A DNA stretch of 64,000 nucleotides, taken from contig NC_049995.1 in assembly GCF_000003815.2 (NCBI RefSeq), positions 3,671,896 through 3,735,895 on the forward strand, read 5' to 3'. The DNA is from Branchiostoma floridae. Lineage: Eukaryota > Chordata > Leptocardii > Amphioxiformes > Branchiostomatidae. Shown in pieces: positions 1 to 12,901 of the stretch. Position numbers and translations under genes: made by a program. Below the pieces are notes generated by a model. That model made no database searches. It saw only the letters and a list, made by a program, of their open reading frames with translations, and was not told the DNA's origin. The stretch's first letter is position 1. The number at the start of each line of letters is the position of its first letter.

Positions 1-91
1 TGATGATTCTAGTGCCAAATGGGATAATACTCTTCAATCCCTTGTAGCAAATATAACACCTACATGTTTTTTAATCAAGAAGAAAACTCAC

Positions 92-3000
92 CCATTAACA
101 TGGACGCAGACGAAGCGCTCAGCCCAAACTGTGACTCCAAGAACTTCGGTCCAAACGTTGAGAACCCCGTAAGCAATGTTCCTTCCGTGGCACCAGCCAG
201 GTTTAAGAACATGAACGTCGGATTCTTCAGAAGGTATAAGATCGATTTTGGAAGGTCTTTGAGTGAGCGTCCAAACTCTGGGTCATTCGCTTTGGTGTTG
301 TTTGCCGCTGCGTGCACCTCTGACTCCCTCATCATGCGGTGCCTCAGGGATCCTAGGGGGGCATGATGACATCATATATTATTTGAACTTACTAATAGCT
401 GTTTTTACTGCCTAAAGACTAGTGTGGTGATCGAATGCAGCATGGAGTCAACAGTAAGTATCTATGTGTTGACGTTGTACAGAAATTGATACTTCAATCT
501 AACTGCCTTTGAAAAGAAGGTATAAAGTTATTTCAAAGGACTCATATTTGCATCAAGAGCAAACCATGTTTCACATTGACCAAAACCAGTACATGTAGGT
601 CAGCATATGATTTTGTGTTTATAGGATTTTGACAAAAACTACAGCTAACAGTAACAAGAAATCATAGATATTACATAATATAAAACAGTCTTTTTGGTAA
701 CAGTAACTGGAAACAAATTTTGCACAAGACATGCACGGCTACATATGTCTTGTTTGCAATCATATGAGTCAATGATATGACTACTTCTCTAGAAGGGCTA
801 AATTGTTATTTCACGTACCTGGTAGACTTTTTGGGTAGCCCAAAATGGGGATGGCGACGGACCAGGACATAATGGCGGCCAGGAGAAAGCCGACCCACCA
901 GGCTCCCACCCACAGGGGGTGGTCTGGGGTGATGTCGGTGCTGGAATGTCAGAGTAAATTTTAAAGTAAAGTTTTAATGTCTTTTCATCATTCTTCAATC
1001 CTGTCGTTCAGAGGTACTAGATTAACACAGTATAGATGGTGAGACATTGCAAGTACAAATATTCCCAAGGTTTGTCAGATGAAAAGGAGATAGGGAATCT
1101 GTTGTGAGAGAGCTAGTAATTGCAGTCAAACCTGTCTATAGCGGCCACTCAAGGGACCGGACAAATGTGGCCACTATAGACAGGTGGCCTCTGTATAGAG
1201 GTGGCAACTTGTAGATAAAATACCCAAGGGACCGACAAAAAGTGGCCACTATGGACAGGTGGCCCCTTTGTAGAGGTGGCCCCTAATACAGGTTTGACTG
1301 TGCTTTTAAAGTTACAGTTTTCTTTCTCAACTTCAAGTACAACTTTCATGATCTTGTGCAGTTTTTCCTGCTCCATCCTAATGGAAAACATAAACCTTTG
1401 GGTTGAGACTAAAACTTTTCAAATCATCGTGCATCACGTCAATGAAAAAACAAGCAAGTGTTGGTACGCAGACTTTCTTCTAAATTTCTTTCCCACAAAC
1501 ATTTACTACTTGTGCTTATTAAAATCTTTACCACAGGTGGTGACAAAAAAAAACACAATATTGGTGAAAGGTGTTTCAAGTTAACTTTATGTTTAACATA
1601 ATGCACAGCATTCCGAGTAAAAAATTACCAAGAAAAAATATGTTGCATTTTGGAGATTTTGCAAAAATGGTGCCTTGTGCATATAACATATTTTGTTGAA
1701 AAAAAAAAGAAATAGTTCATGATAAAAAACCTTGGAAGCAACATCAGATTCTGTGTATTGTTACTTTCTACATCAAAAACAACGCCCATGCTGAAATGAG
1801 GAAAGGGATGAAAGCTGTGGAAAAAATAACAAAAATGCAGTATGTTCAAATGCTTCTCTGTATTGTGTATACTTTTTAGTCATCATACGCCATACATTGC
1901 AATTTTTGTAGAAAACAAAATAAAAAGCAGGAAACAAAACAAAGCTTATTTATTTATTGATTGCATGTCACTATTACCAACATTTAATAACCTTTTTCCT
2001 TAAAATCTCCAACATCATGAATTGCATTTTAATCTAACTTTTTAAAGAGTAAAAAAATGCAATTCCCCAAGCAACATTCCCCTACATTCCTGATGTATAC
2101 TTCTCTAGTATCTTTAGATCTGGAAAACTGACAGAACAGAGAAAAATTGAAAGAAGAGAAAATATGAAAGCTACAATTTACAAAGAAGAGAAAAATGAAG
2201 AGCTGGAGAAAGAGCCCTGTATATGCAAGGCTTTCTGCATACGAATGTGTACATATACATATAGCTATCAAATTTTCTCTTCTACAAGCTTTTAGCCAGC
2301 ATCTGCAGACAGAGCGTCCAAACATTTTGTGTGAAGAACACAAGTGTCCTCTGCAATGTAAAAGGTGGGCCTTTAATTCCTTTCACAGTATGGTGTTCCC
2401 AGTATGTGCTGAGGCCTGATATAATTATATGTATAACATACCTGGTTAGTTCAGTGAAGAATCCCAGGAACTGGCTACCCATAAGGTAACCTGCAGCTGG
2501 ACCAATCAGTGACAGGCCATAGAAAACACCTGTAAAGACAATTCATTAAGAAAAAAAAATTAAATTAAAAACTATTTCAGGGACTTACACAAGGCAAAGA
2601 GCATACCAACAAGCATTCAGTTGACCTTTTCCTTCTCAAGTTGAAAGAACCTGAAGCCAAAGATACTGATCAATTTAGAATGGGAAAGTCACATTCCAAT
2701 TGCAAACCAAGACCAAATCCCAAATTTCATTTGGTAACACTCTTTTCATTGATACATGTATGCAAACTTTATTGTACTTGAAATGATAAATACGTTTTAT
2801 ATATTGTTGGAAAGAGTTTTTTTCTAGATTATCTACTGCAACTTCTAATTTTTGTGCCAAAAATACATTACAAAAATACAAGTATGATTTTTGCAGGACA
2901 AACACTCACCTAAGTACACAGAGGAGTACGTCGCCTTGACGTTTTCATCCAGGTACGTCACGCCGAGTGTGTAGAGCGGAGTGGCGCCCATCCCGTGTAG

Positions 3001-3648
3001 AAGCTGTCCGAGCATGTGTAGGTACTTGTAGTTTGATAACAGCTTGTCGTCAAGCAAGCACATATCCGTCGAGTTCGTGTCGACACTACACGTTGACTGT
3101 ACCCCGATAGATTGGTATTGGTACGGAGCAGTTAGGAAGTGTGGTAAGGCGAAGACTAGTGACCCGAGGCCCATGATTATTGCTCCGCAGCCTAACCACC
3201 GCGGCTTACGCCCCGTTCCGCCAAGATAACTCACCACGACAAGGCACAGCACGGACGCAATGTCGTAACAGCTTGCGATAAGGCCGGTATCCGAGCTCTG
3301 CAAACTGAATCTCTTTTCTATCGTCGTAATGACAACGTTGACAAATCCATTGACAACCATACCTTGCGTGAAGGCAAGCCACGACAGGAAGAAAAGAATG
3401 GCTTTCGGGTTAGCGAAGAACTGGCAGCACGCGGGACTAAACGGCCCCCACCCGCAAGTGGTTTCTTCCGGGTCTTCATAGTACACGTGCGACATCTGGC
3501 TGATTCCGGAGGTTGGTGTCGTCGGCGAATGCGAGGCCGCACCATTTCTGTATCGGTCCTCTCGTGTCGGAACTAGCGAATCCATTTCGGGTTGCGGGGG
3601 ACCCTGAGAACTTTGGTCGCTTGTTCTTTCCTCTTCATCTCCTGCCAT
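92..3648 (-). CDS. SLCO4A1-like: SLCO4-like organic anion transporter, first four coding exons (5' part of gene)
   Basis: Sodium-independent organic anion transporter of the OATP/SLCO family, a 12-helix plasma-membrane protein. Coding exons in transcript order are 3648-2910, 2529-2442, 940-819 and 352-92, with junction phases 1, 2, 1, 1 and GT/AG borders; the rest lies left of the window. Exon 1 encodes residues 1-246: an acidic cytoplasmic tail, then a CGWGPF motif near residue 65 and hydrophobic helices at about 83-105, 122-144, 151-173 and 208-230. There is an N-glycosylation sequon (NST) at residue 192 in the loop between helices 3 and 4. Exon 3 carries the OATP signature as [15 protein letters not shown]. 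The sequences [24 protein letters not shown] and [18 protein letters not shown] closely resemble vertebrate SLCO4A1 as I remember it, so SLCO4 is the best subfamily call; 4A1 versus 4C1 is unresolved. The start has G at +4, and the frame opens in an AUG-proximal Gln/Ser/Pro-rich region. It is head-to-head with the SLCO gene at 38107. Confidence 0.9.
1123..1300. mobile_element. CAGTCAAACCTGT MITE in an SLCO4-like intron
   Basis: CAGTCAAACCTGT at the left and ACAGGTTTGACTG at the right are exact inverted ends. The interior repeats gtggccactat(a/g)gacaggtggcc. A heavily decayed relative is at about 37345-37470 (tggccactat.., tagtgaccacctgtcc). Confidence 0.7.
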
Positions 3649-4537
3649 CTTGTTTCTGGTAGTCCAAACAACGATTCACAAAACTCCCTTGCAATTTGTT
3701 GTAGTAATATCACAGGCTCTACTATCAACTCCAAATCAGAGCGTTTTTAGTCTCACTGTAACGTTAATGTAGTATGACCAAAACAACAGGATTGCAGCCG
3801 AACGTGTTGGTCCTCAAACTACGCACAGTATCTGAGTGGAAGTACTCTTGTTCTCGTGACTGTTTGCTATAGATCAAATGTTGCTTAAGGTATTGACATT
3901 GGCAGATTTATATAGCCGTCGTTGCTGAGTTGATACCGAGCCCCTTGCATAGAATGTGGCCTCTTCACTTGTTGTCGATACTGATGATTTCTTCTCACCC
4001 AACTTTCACAGTCAGTTCACAACGGTTGTCGCGATGTAGAGATCTATAAAAATACAAGAAACAACCATTTATGAGTTTTCCACACAATTAAATTTCACGA
4101 CAAGGACTTAGGTGAATATGTATGTTTGATACACATAATTTTAAAATGAATATTAAACAGTATCATGAGTTAAGCTACAGTAAGAGTATAATTAAAACCT
4201 GCTCAGTGTCACTGAAGTCAAAGATGCTATCTAAAACATCTGGCCATTTCCAAATCCAGTTGCTTGAGTAACTGCCATTTGACATATCCTATTACCTGGC
4301 CATCTAACCAGAATTTCAACGAAATATGCAGTATCACGATTTTACGAAGGGTTTGAAAACCATCACAGACCTGGCGAGGGCACTGTGAGTACCACTGGTG
4401 CAAATCATCAGATATTGGTATCAAGTTAATAATAAACTAATCCATGTGGCTTACTGATTATCACCAAGCAGTAATCTATAATCAATTTATCACCAAGCAC
4501 ATGTGATTAAAGGATCTGAATTGCCATATGTAAATGT
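3649..4537. other. Upstream flank of the SLCO4-like gene
   Basis: Probable 5' UTR or promoter. A possible minus-strand acceptor (ggactaccag) lies just before the ATG at about 3656. No clear TATA box or CpG block was seen. Nothing coding. Confidence 0.3.
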
Positions 4538-4741
4538 ACTGTAAATGCAATTAATGCAGGGATTGAATTTCCCGTACTGAAAAAGAGTGTTTGCGGCAGT
4601 TTTGAGTTTGCGGTAGCGCCATAAACTGTAGTATAGTGTCACATGTTAGCGGTGGTTTTGAGCTTGCTATGATGAAGTGGCCATTGCGAAAACCGTGACC
4701 ATAAGGCATAAAACCACTGCAAACATTTCTGCATTTACAGT
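4538..4741. mobile_element. CTGTAAATGCA MITE copy
   Basis: The ends actgtaaatgca and tgcatttacagt are inverted complements. Internal gcggtttt/gcggtagc words are as in the other family members. Confidence 0.7.
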
Positions 4742-5080
4742 TACTGTATAATCTCATAAATTCTGCCTGATAAGACGAACCTTCATTTATAACTATAAAA
4801 AAAAAAGTTTCGGCAAAAGTTAAAAGTAACATGGACCAAATATATAATTTCAGATGCTATAGTTCATACTGTAATTTATTTCAATTCATTCAGTGGTTTA
4901 TGTTCACAGTTTTTGTGACGGACATTTCACTGTACAGTATGCGACAACTGCGCTACAGCAAAGTTTAAACACCGAACACTCAATTTTCTTCCTGACACAA
5001 ATACTTTATGTCACTATGGCTTCAAGGTATTTTGTAGTATATTCTAACCCAATTGAAAAAAAATATATATGATAGAAATA

Positions 5081-5615
5081 GGCCACAGCAAGTAAATTTT
5101 ATGGATGACATCCTCTGCAGACTGCAAAAATAATGAGATAGGGCGAAAAAAAATCAAGATAGGTAAAAAAAACAAGATTCCTAAATTTTCAAAATAGACA
5201 CCATAAACGCTGGAACAAGAGTTGAAGTGACGAAACATGGTAGCACTGACAATAAATCATTCATTCCTGTATTCAAGAAGTGAACTAGTGCAGTAAAAGT
5301 GACACTAGTGTGGCAGACTGGTATCACTTAGCAAGTTGGCAACTACACTCATGACTTCCATAGTGGTCCCACTTTTACAACTATCCAGCTGGTTTCACTT
5401 CTATAACTACAGTCATGTTTACCTCGCTAATATCACTTCTACAAGTACAATCATTAATAAGATTAGGCTCCAACACAACATACTTTCCCATTTTGGTACT
5501 TTCTCGTCATGTTGACCATCTCCAAAGAAGAAGAAAATTCTTGTTTTTTTTTCTGAAATCAGGCCAAAATTAATGAGCGCGCGGATGTCATCCATAAAAT
5601 TTACTTGCTGTGGCC
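5081..5615. mobile_element. GGCCACAGC element with 33-bp perfect inverted ends
   Basis: The 33-base termini at 5081-5113 and 5583-5615 (starting ggccacagcaagtaaatttt) are exact inverted complements, enclosing a 535-base element. A related partial copy is at 58860-58986. Confidence 0.75.
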
Positions 5616-7619
5616 ATATCATGTTTTCCATGAATGTGATTGAAGCCTCCTATATTCAATATAGACTACATCAATTCACAATGTTTACTCCTACTTCATA
5701 CTCCATGTACATGTATTACAAGAATGTACCATAACGACTTTATATTCAAAATCAACCCTAAAGAATCAGTTTATAAATAGACTAAGCGTAAAACTTGAAC
5801 TAAAAGGGCCTTTTGTCCATACATGCCCTTGCCATCATATACATATACTGCATTGCCCCACAATATCTATATGGAAATGCCTATAAGGGAACATGACAAT
5901 GTTGAATATCACAATCCCAAAAATAGCTGTATAGAAATATACGTAAGACACAATTGGGTTTAGGTACGCAATAAATTGAAATAGCACAAATTAATACAAA
6001 GGTCAACATACGTAATAATCTATACAGTAATCTCCTTAGATATTTCACCCTACATATCAAAGGTACATGTATACGATATATTAAAAGAATGAATTTGAAG
6101 AATATTACCTAACTTCAGTTGGGAAATACAACACTTACCCCTTCACTGCGTTTAAACGTCCCAAATGACTAAACCATGCCATCAACCACCCATTATATCT
6201 AGACAATTGAGACGCAATGCATATTCAACGTTCTGCTACAATTGTCACGAATCCCCGAAGCAGAGTTATAGGCAATAACTGTTTTGCGTCAGCATCGCGC
6301 GTTGGCGGACCACATGACCGTTAACACGGGCCAACGCTCGCAACGACACGACTACAAACACAGGGGAGGACTGAATGAATGGGGGGCAACGCTCAGGTTA
6401 ATTTTTCATGCATGCAAGAGCAAGATCACTGGAATTCAATAGAGGGGCTAGGATAGGGGTTTTGTGTTATGTCACCAATGTTTATATCAGGGAGGCAAAA
6501 TTAATGAGTATTCAGTATTTTGGAATACCCCTAAACTAAAGGTATCAATATATTATACTGGGTTTTTATAGCTCTAAAATCTCAAATGGACCAAATTGCT
6601 TCCGAAGAATTTACAGGTAGCTTCAAATATTATACAAGGTTGTAATTTTCCTTAGTATAATTATATCTTTAATAGCATAAATGTTTTCATAATAGAAATA
6701 TGAACCATAAACAACAAAATAGGGTTTAATCAATAGCCAATCAAATCAGAGTTGGACATAACGAGGTTTGGCCTGCTGTGGTCAAGTAAAATCAATATCA
6801 TACCGACCCATAGGTCGGACTGCTACATGGACATCATATATATGACCTTGGGCATAACGTATGACCTTATCAGAGGTTGGCCAGGCAAACAATGTAAGAA
6901 AGTTAGAAAATTAGAAAGTTAGAAACTGATTAATTATCAATCAAAAGACACTTAGAAACAGAAAATTTTTTATGCTGTATATTTTATTAAAGCTGATAGG
7001 TGAAAAAGTAATCCTGATTTGATTTTGAGGTGTGCTATATATGATCCTTTTACAAGCAGCTACTGGTAGTGAAATGTGCCTTTGATACAATTGTGTTTTG
7101 GCCAAGCCCTACTACTAGTACTACTCTCCATAAATTTGTGTTTGGGGCGGTTGAGCCCAACACTTGAAGCTCCCTCAATCATACACAGGCCACTTTTGAT
7201 TAAGTTTCTGTCACCATCCCATTGCAAAATGATGAATGCAATCCCTGACAATATGTTAAAGCTGGAGTCCTCCCTATAGAATCGAATGCTACCTATGATT
7301 ATAGTTTGAAACTTTAATATTGTGGTGGGCGGATTGTACCAATATTACCTGCGTCATTCCCAGTAGTCTCGTGTCTTCCATGGCGTAATGACGCATAGAC
7401 GCTACTCGAGGGAACAGTTTTACGTGAAAGATAGGGCGTACGTATACTACAAGAAGGGACGTCTGCCAATGGAGCTTTAAGTTTAATGGGCTCCTAGCCA
7501 TACTATGCCATTCAAGGGAGGTACGTTACAACTTAGGCATAGTTTAAAGGATTCCCTTGGGCAACATTTGTCTGGGAATAACGATGAACAAGATCTTAAA
7601 GGTTTTAGGATATCGGGAC
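5616..7619. other. Non-coding stretch
   Basis: AT-rich apart from the CpG-rich block at 6240-6370. A minus-strand frame at 7289-7501 ends near a donor-like cag|gtaata but has no supported partner. No gene identified. Confidence 0.4.
6139..6370 (-). promoter_or_regulatory. Second candidate minus-strand 5' exon with CpG-rich upstream block
   Basis: A minus-strand donor (gaaggg|gtaagtg) would end an untranslated exon at 6139. Just upstream on that strand (6240-6370) the sequence becomes CpG-rich compared with the AT-rich surroundings, including gcgcg and ggcggacc. Its position 2.5 kb upstream of the SLCO4-like coding start makes it a possible proximal alternative first exon. No transcript evidence is available here. 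Confidence 0.25.
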
Positions 7620-8510
7620 AGTAAAGAATAGCATGTACATAATGTACTATAATTCAAAATCAATTTCTTGCATATTTTTCAGATATTCGTTACAATATGA
7701 GTACTCAATTATTAGGATATAGAGTAAAGGGACGTCATCTTTGAAGTATTACAGTTCACAATTATTTGTCTGACATATTTTCATCGCAAAATCTAGATTC
7801 TCAATTGTTAACACAGTACAAACTTAAGGACTTCATATAATGTACTATAATTCAAAATCAATTTCTTGCATATTTTTCAGATATTCTATACAAATGAGTA
7901 CTCATTTATTAGGATATAGAGTAAAGGCACGTCTTTTTTGAAATATTACAGTTCACAATAATTTGTCTGACATATTGATATTTTCATTGCAAAATCTGGA
8001 TACTCAACGCAATATATAATTGATTTCATATACAAGTACGTGCACGTATTTCACGTAGACATGATGTAGGTATGTGAAATCCATTTCTGAGTTTTCACGC
8101 AGTCACATATCAAGGTTGGATACAAAATTTCACAAAATCTAACATAAAATGCAACAAATTTAGAAAGGTTTCCTACCTAAAATTGAAATTATAAGTCAAT
8201 TCTTAGCTAGCTTATTCAGAATACACCCAGAACAAGTATTGAAATCATTTTCACAGACAATATGCAACAAATTAGAAAGGTTACTTACCTGAAATTGAAG
8301 TTATAAGTCAATTTTCAGCTACCTTCTTCACAACACACTCAGAGCAAGTATTGAAATCCTTTTCACAGTCATGTAGAAATTATTAGATTCCCAAAATTTA
8401 ACATAAAATGCAACAAATTTAGAAAGGTTACATACCTGAAATTAAAGTTATAAGACAATTTTTGGCTAGCTTCTTCACAACACACGCAGATCAAGAATTG
8501 AGAAGAGTCT
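7620..8510. repeat. Local tandem duplications (two ~200-bp units, then three ~130-bp units)
   Basis: A block with gtactataattcaaaatcaa and atgagtactca.ttattagg occurs at about 7640-7805 and again at 7840-8010. A second unit, taaaatgcaacaaatttagaaaggtt..acct.aaatt, occurs near 8150, 8265 and 8400. Confidence 0.7.
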
Positions 8511-9165
8511 TGGTTAAACCCAGAAATCCAATATTCGCCTTGCACCATTATTGATTTTTCTACCTTGCCTGCGTCATTTGGCCATGACCATGAGAGCATG
8601 ATAGCCGTAAACGTCATTACATCGAGCGGTCGCAAATCTAATAACACTATGGTTCCAGAAAGTTCAAGTTTGAAAAGATTTTAGAGCAAAGACGGTCTAA
8701 ATATGAAGCTCAGATGGAAAGAGAATGGTTGGGAACTTGAGAGTCTTTATGCAAAAAATTACAAAATAACAAATTATGACAACGTCATCAAGATAACAGA
8801 TTAAAGGCATCTGGTCTGTAAATCAATGTTTCCATAATCAGGCTATGAAAAATTAATATGCGTTCCTGATTATTTTCGTCTCTTTTTTTGAAGATTTGGG
8901 CCAAACTGTCAAGCAGGGGACCTAGGTTGGGAGGATCACGTTCATCACATTTTCTGTACAACAAAAGTGAGAACCATCTCTATATTTCCATGATGCTCAA
9001 TATTATCGGTACACAATTATATTAACAGGCCTTAGGGGACCACGGAAAGCATTAATTTTCTGCCATGACGTCCCTGTCACATAGACAGCTTCTTGATTTC
9101 TAGAAGGAAGTCAAATTTCAGGTGTACATAAAGATAACTAGAGGCATATTTTCACCTAAAAATCT
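8511..9165. other. Non-coding stretch
   Basis: No supported gene or repeat. A few donor-like words on the minus strand near 8560-8570 lack partners. Confidence 0.4.
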
Positions 9166-9173
9166 ATCCCATC

Positions 9174-9606
9174 TAGGGCTGGGCACCGGTACAGAAAACT
9201 CAGGTCCAGGTCCGGTTCAGGTCCAAAGGATCAGGTCCAAGTCCGGACCTGAACCTGGACCTGATGCAGTATGACTCATACCAATGATCCATTTCACTAC
9301 AAAGAAATCTGTTTGGTGGAGAATTAGACTTACACTGGCGTTTTAAAATCCTACAACACTAACTGCACCTGTACAATTGGCTGTAAAACTTGGTAGAAAT
9401 TACTATAAACTCTACACTACTTCACTCTTGTTATTTTCTTCCACCTGCAAGCGCCAAAACGTGTGAATGCCTGATAAAATAATCTGTTAATTTTCTAATC
9501 GGTCCAACATCCCGTCCACCTATTTTTTTCAGGTCCGGTTTTTCTGGACCGGTTCAATAAGAAAAACCGGTTTTGTACCAGTACGCTGTACCGATACCCA
9601 GCCCTA
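9174..9606. mobile_element. Non-autonomous hAT-type element with 8-bp target duplication
   Basis: The ends are inverted repeats (TAGGGCTGGGCACCGGTAC at the left; the right end reads GTACCGATACCCAGCCCTA). The element is flanked by a perfect 8-base duplication, ATCCCATC, at 9166-9173 and 9607-9614. Eight-base duplications and TAGGG-type ends are diagnostic of hAT transposons. The interior is a run of ggtcc/aggtcc repeats without coding capacity. Confidence 0.85.
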
Positions 9607-9789
9607 ATCCCATCACATCTGTGGACATCAGTCTCTGAAAATCATGCACTTATCTTGAATACACTGGGAATATTAGTTATCAAAGCTGAAAACGTCATTA
9701 GAGCTTGTAGACTCATTTACCACTCAATTTTCCTGCTGTGTTACAGGTGTACAAGAACTATAACCCATACCAGGTACATGTAAGTCAGG

Positions 9790-9870
9790 TGCATAGCAAC
9801 AGCCAGGATTCAAACTCATGACCTTCAGTTCCATACACAGACTCCTAACCACTGGACTATACAGGCCCAG
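9790..9870 (-). repeat. tRNA-derived SINE head
   Basis: On the minus strand, tagtccagtggttaggag matches a pol III A box and gagtttgaatcctgg resembles a B box, at tRNA-like spacing. It does not fold as a convincing intact tRNA, so a SINE remnant is the better call. Confidence 0.5.
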
Positions 9871-10984
9871 CCTCCCAGACTACCCTTCCAGCCTACTTCA
9901 ATTAGTACATCATGTATCACTAAAATGCTCAAATGAAACTGAAACCCCTCATTGGCCATTAGGGTTAATGAAATTAAAAATTGGTCACATGATAGGTTAT
10001 CCTCTTTAGCTGTCCTCGGAATCAAGTGGTTTAGAATAAAAGACAAAGAAAGGACATGCAAAAAAAATTGTATACAGTATAATATAAAATTCATAAGTAC
10101 AACATATGTAGATTGATAAGACAAGTACAGAAAAAGACATGAGAATAAAATCAGAAGTTTGTAAAACTATTGATAATAACAAAAATAATGACAAAATTCA
10201 CCCCAAAAATTGTACCCCCTTGCAAATCCTGAATGGTCTGTTCCTGACTGATATTGATAACAATATTTTGTACGAATAAAGAAGTGATTTACCTTTAGCT
10301 TTGTTTCTTAGAGGCAGCTGCTACCAACTACATATGCATAGATAACAGCTCTAGGATACAAAGACTTAAATTAATGAGGCCATACCTACATCAAAAAGAT
10401 TATGATCTTCTATCACTCTCTATAATAGAGTCTATTCTCATTGATGTCCAAGGCATTCAGAACACCCCTTTGATCTAACTGGTTTTCCAAATCAAACAAA
10501 AAAGACAGATCAAGCAGTTTATAATTGATATAGGTCTTGGTTACCAAAGGAAAGGCAACCAAAAGCAGACTTGAAATAAAAAAATCAATATCAATCATGT
10601 TCGACTTACCACTGATTTTGATTTATAGCATAGTGGCCTATACTGACATGATGAATTATCTGTTCCCTGCTACACATTGACCCAGACCAAAATTGGACTA
10701 GCTGACAGGATATAGATATTCTTCTGGACAAACTGTTTGTTTGTTTGTTTTGCATAACCGATAAACTGCCTTTAGGCATAATATATCTGTTTGTAAACAG
10801 TAAGCACTAGCAGCTTAACAAAAATACTGCCATGGACCTATCTCTTTTTATTTTATTAAGTGTGGTGGGTTCTTTAATGTGCTTGAGATGTGGCACTACT
10901 CAAACACACAACCTGTACAAGTCTATAACTGAAGTTTCAAGTTAAAGTTAAAGTATTCAAATTCCCCTGACTCAAATTCAGAAA

Positions 10985-11080
10985 ACAGATGCTTTTCCTA
11001 AGCTAAGGGCATAGTATTGGGGCTGACAAGGAATTCAAACCTTGTTAACCATAGGACCACCTTGCCACCTTATATTAGTT
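10985..11080 (-). repeat. SINE remnant related to 63409-63547
   Basis: The minus strand reads ggtcctatggttaacaaggt, tttgaattccttg and gcccttagcttaggaaaag, in the family order. Confidence 0.4.
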
Positions 11081-11667
11081 TTATTACACATACCTGTGGG
11101 GGAAAATTATCATACTATAGATATAAACTTACCCAGTAGGTTCCAGCCCCTAAGACCTGTTCCCACCAACAAACATCTCAAGCAGACCCCAATGTTGTGC
11201 CCTTCAGAAACCCATCTAAATTCCTCACTTAGGTGAAAACGAGTATGTATAGCATGTACTTACTGTACAAAACTGTTTATTATTCCTATTGTAAAAGGTG
11301 GTTTACCCGGGTAATGAGGAAAGACAACTGATTGGACTCTTTGCAATCCTGCCCATCAAAACAACCTTCTTGCATACGTCAAAACCCTTATGTTTTGACA
11401 TTATCATAGGCACATTTTAACATCCTAGAAGACCCAAGGCTCTATTCATAAATACCCGGCTTATGGTTCTTGATATCGAAAGACGTTGAATAATTCATGA
11501 TTCTATTAACTGTTGGTGGTTGGAAATGTACTGCCTAAAGGGAACAATGACAACGCCATTAATATTATGTTCTACATACATATAGTTTATATTGAAGTTT
11601 GGTCTAAATATACATTACAGATACACCAAAACGTTACGAACCGGTTTGAGGAAGTGACGCGCTGAAA

Positions 11668-11730
11668 ATGGTCGCTATTTCCCAAATGTCAAACTCAACG
11701 AAACTACCAACATGGACAGGGTCGCCTAAG
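11668..11730 (+). CDS. Isolated candidate first coding exon (21 codons)
   Basis: An ATG in strong context (A at -3, G at +4) opens a 21-codon frame, MVAISQMSNSTKLPTWTGSP plus Lys, that ends exactly at the consensus donor AAG|GTGAGT. No downstream partner exon was identified, so this may be a chance coincidence or the start of a gene with short exons that I could not find. Function unknown. Confidence 0.2.
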
Positions 11731-12760
11731 GTGAGTGGATTCAGGAATATGAGAACATAAAATGATCTTTGAGATATGACTCTGCTTTTCTTCAATAAAA
11801 ACAGCAACAGCAGCACAGAAGTTGTCTGTTTAGCAATAATTATACATTTGTTTGCTTAGCATATATCACCTTACAACAGACAAAAATAACCTTACCTGTG
11901 AACGAGTAACAGCATATGCAAATGGCGGCATTCAAACCTCAAACAATGGCCAAGAACAATTTGGGGCATGCAGAAAAACAGCTTTCCAGTTCATGGCAGA
12001 ATTATGCAAATGACACCTGTACAGTTAACAATGAGCAACACTGAATCTCATTACGCAGCCACACCTGTTGAGAACAATACATTTATTCCTTGGGTGTCCA
12101 AAGAGAGCAACCATTGTATATCATGGGGGTAGTCATGTGCAGTTTTGCCACACTAACACCAACAGGGTAACTTTTCCAACAAGGTATTATGTGACCATCC
12201 AATCAATTATTATATGTACTAATGACACTTCTAATCATAAAAAAATCAAGGTCATAGCATGTCCAGGTCAAAAGATTTTTAAAAAATGGAAGTTCTGCTG
12301 CAGTACCAAGGTTACATACCAGGGGCCCAAAATGTATCCCGACTTTTGTCTTCCCTACACCAATCTACATACCCAATATATCGTCGTAATCCATCCAGAG
12401 GTTCTTGAGTTATGCTGACCAAAACAATCTAGAACAATTTAGATTTACACACACACACAGACACAATCACAAACACACCCAAAACAATATGTCCATTTTC
12501 ATGGAGATAAAAAAAGGAGAAGTTACCTGTATACTACACTCAACACCCTGACCCTTGCCCCAGATATGTCAATCACCAGTCAGACAGACAGGCCTACTTG
12601 TTGACTGATGAAAGGCCCCCACTGCTCTAGTTAGTCACCCTATCCTCTCAGCAGGTATTGGACTACAAACAACACTTTACTTTCACTCAGGGAGTTTGGG
12701 GTCAAGCCCAACCTGGGGTCAAGCCATTATACACATCAATGCAGGGAGGCAGACAAGAGC

Positions 12761-12901
12761 ACTGTAAATGCAGAAAAACTTTTTTCCATTGCAGTAAGAG
12801 ACAACAAAGCATGGTGCTACCGCGAACTTAAAACCATCACGAAAAGTCCTTTTTTCCGCTACCACGAAATTAAATCCCAGCAAATTTAAATGCATTTTTA
12901 G
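12761..12901. mobile_element. CTGTAAATGCA MITE, short inverted-orientation copy
   Basis: It begins actgtaaatgcag and ends aaatgcatttttagt; the interior reads as the inverse of the copy at 13906 (cgaaaagtcctttttt..ccgctaccacgaaattaaat). Confidence 0.6.

Larger units (their letters stand above)
9615..12760. other. Non-coding stretch with repeat remnants
   Basis: Apart from the SINE pieces and the isolated exon candidate at 11668, I see only AT-rich sequence and a repeat-like tail at about 12300-12510 (ttcttgagttatgctgacc followed by an acacacacagacacaa run). Confidence 0.4.

Noticed and set aside
64-366. 100-codon plus-strand open frame at the left edge
   Set aside because: Antisense shadow of an SLCO4-like exon whose minus-strand translation clearly matches OATP transporters.
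9790-9870. Functional tRNA gene
   Set aside because: A-box and B-box-like words are present, but the arms do not pair convincingly and the sequence resembles a SINE head.
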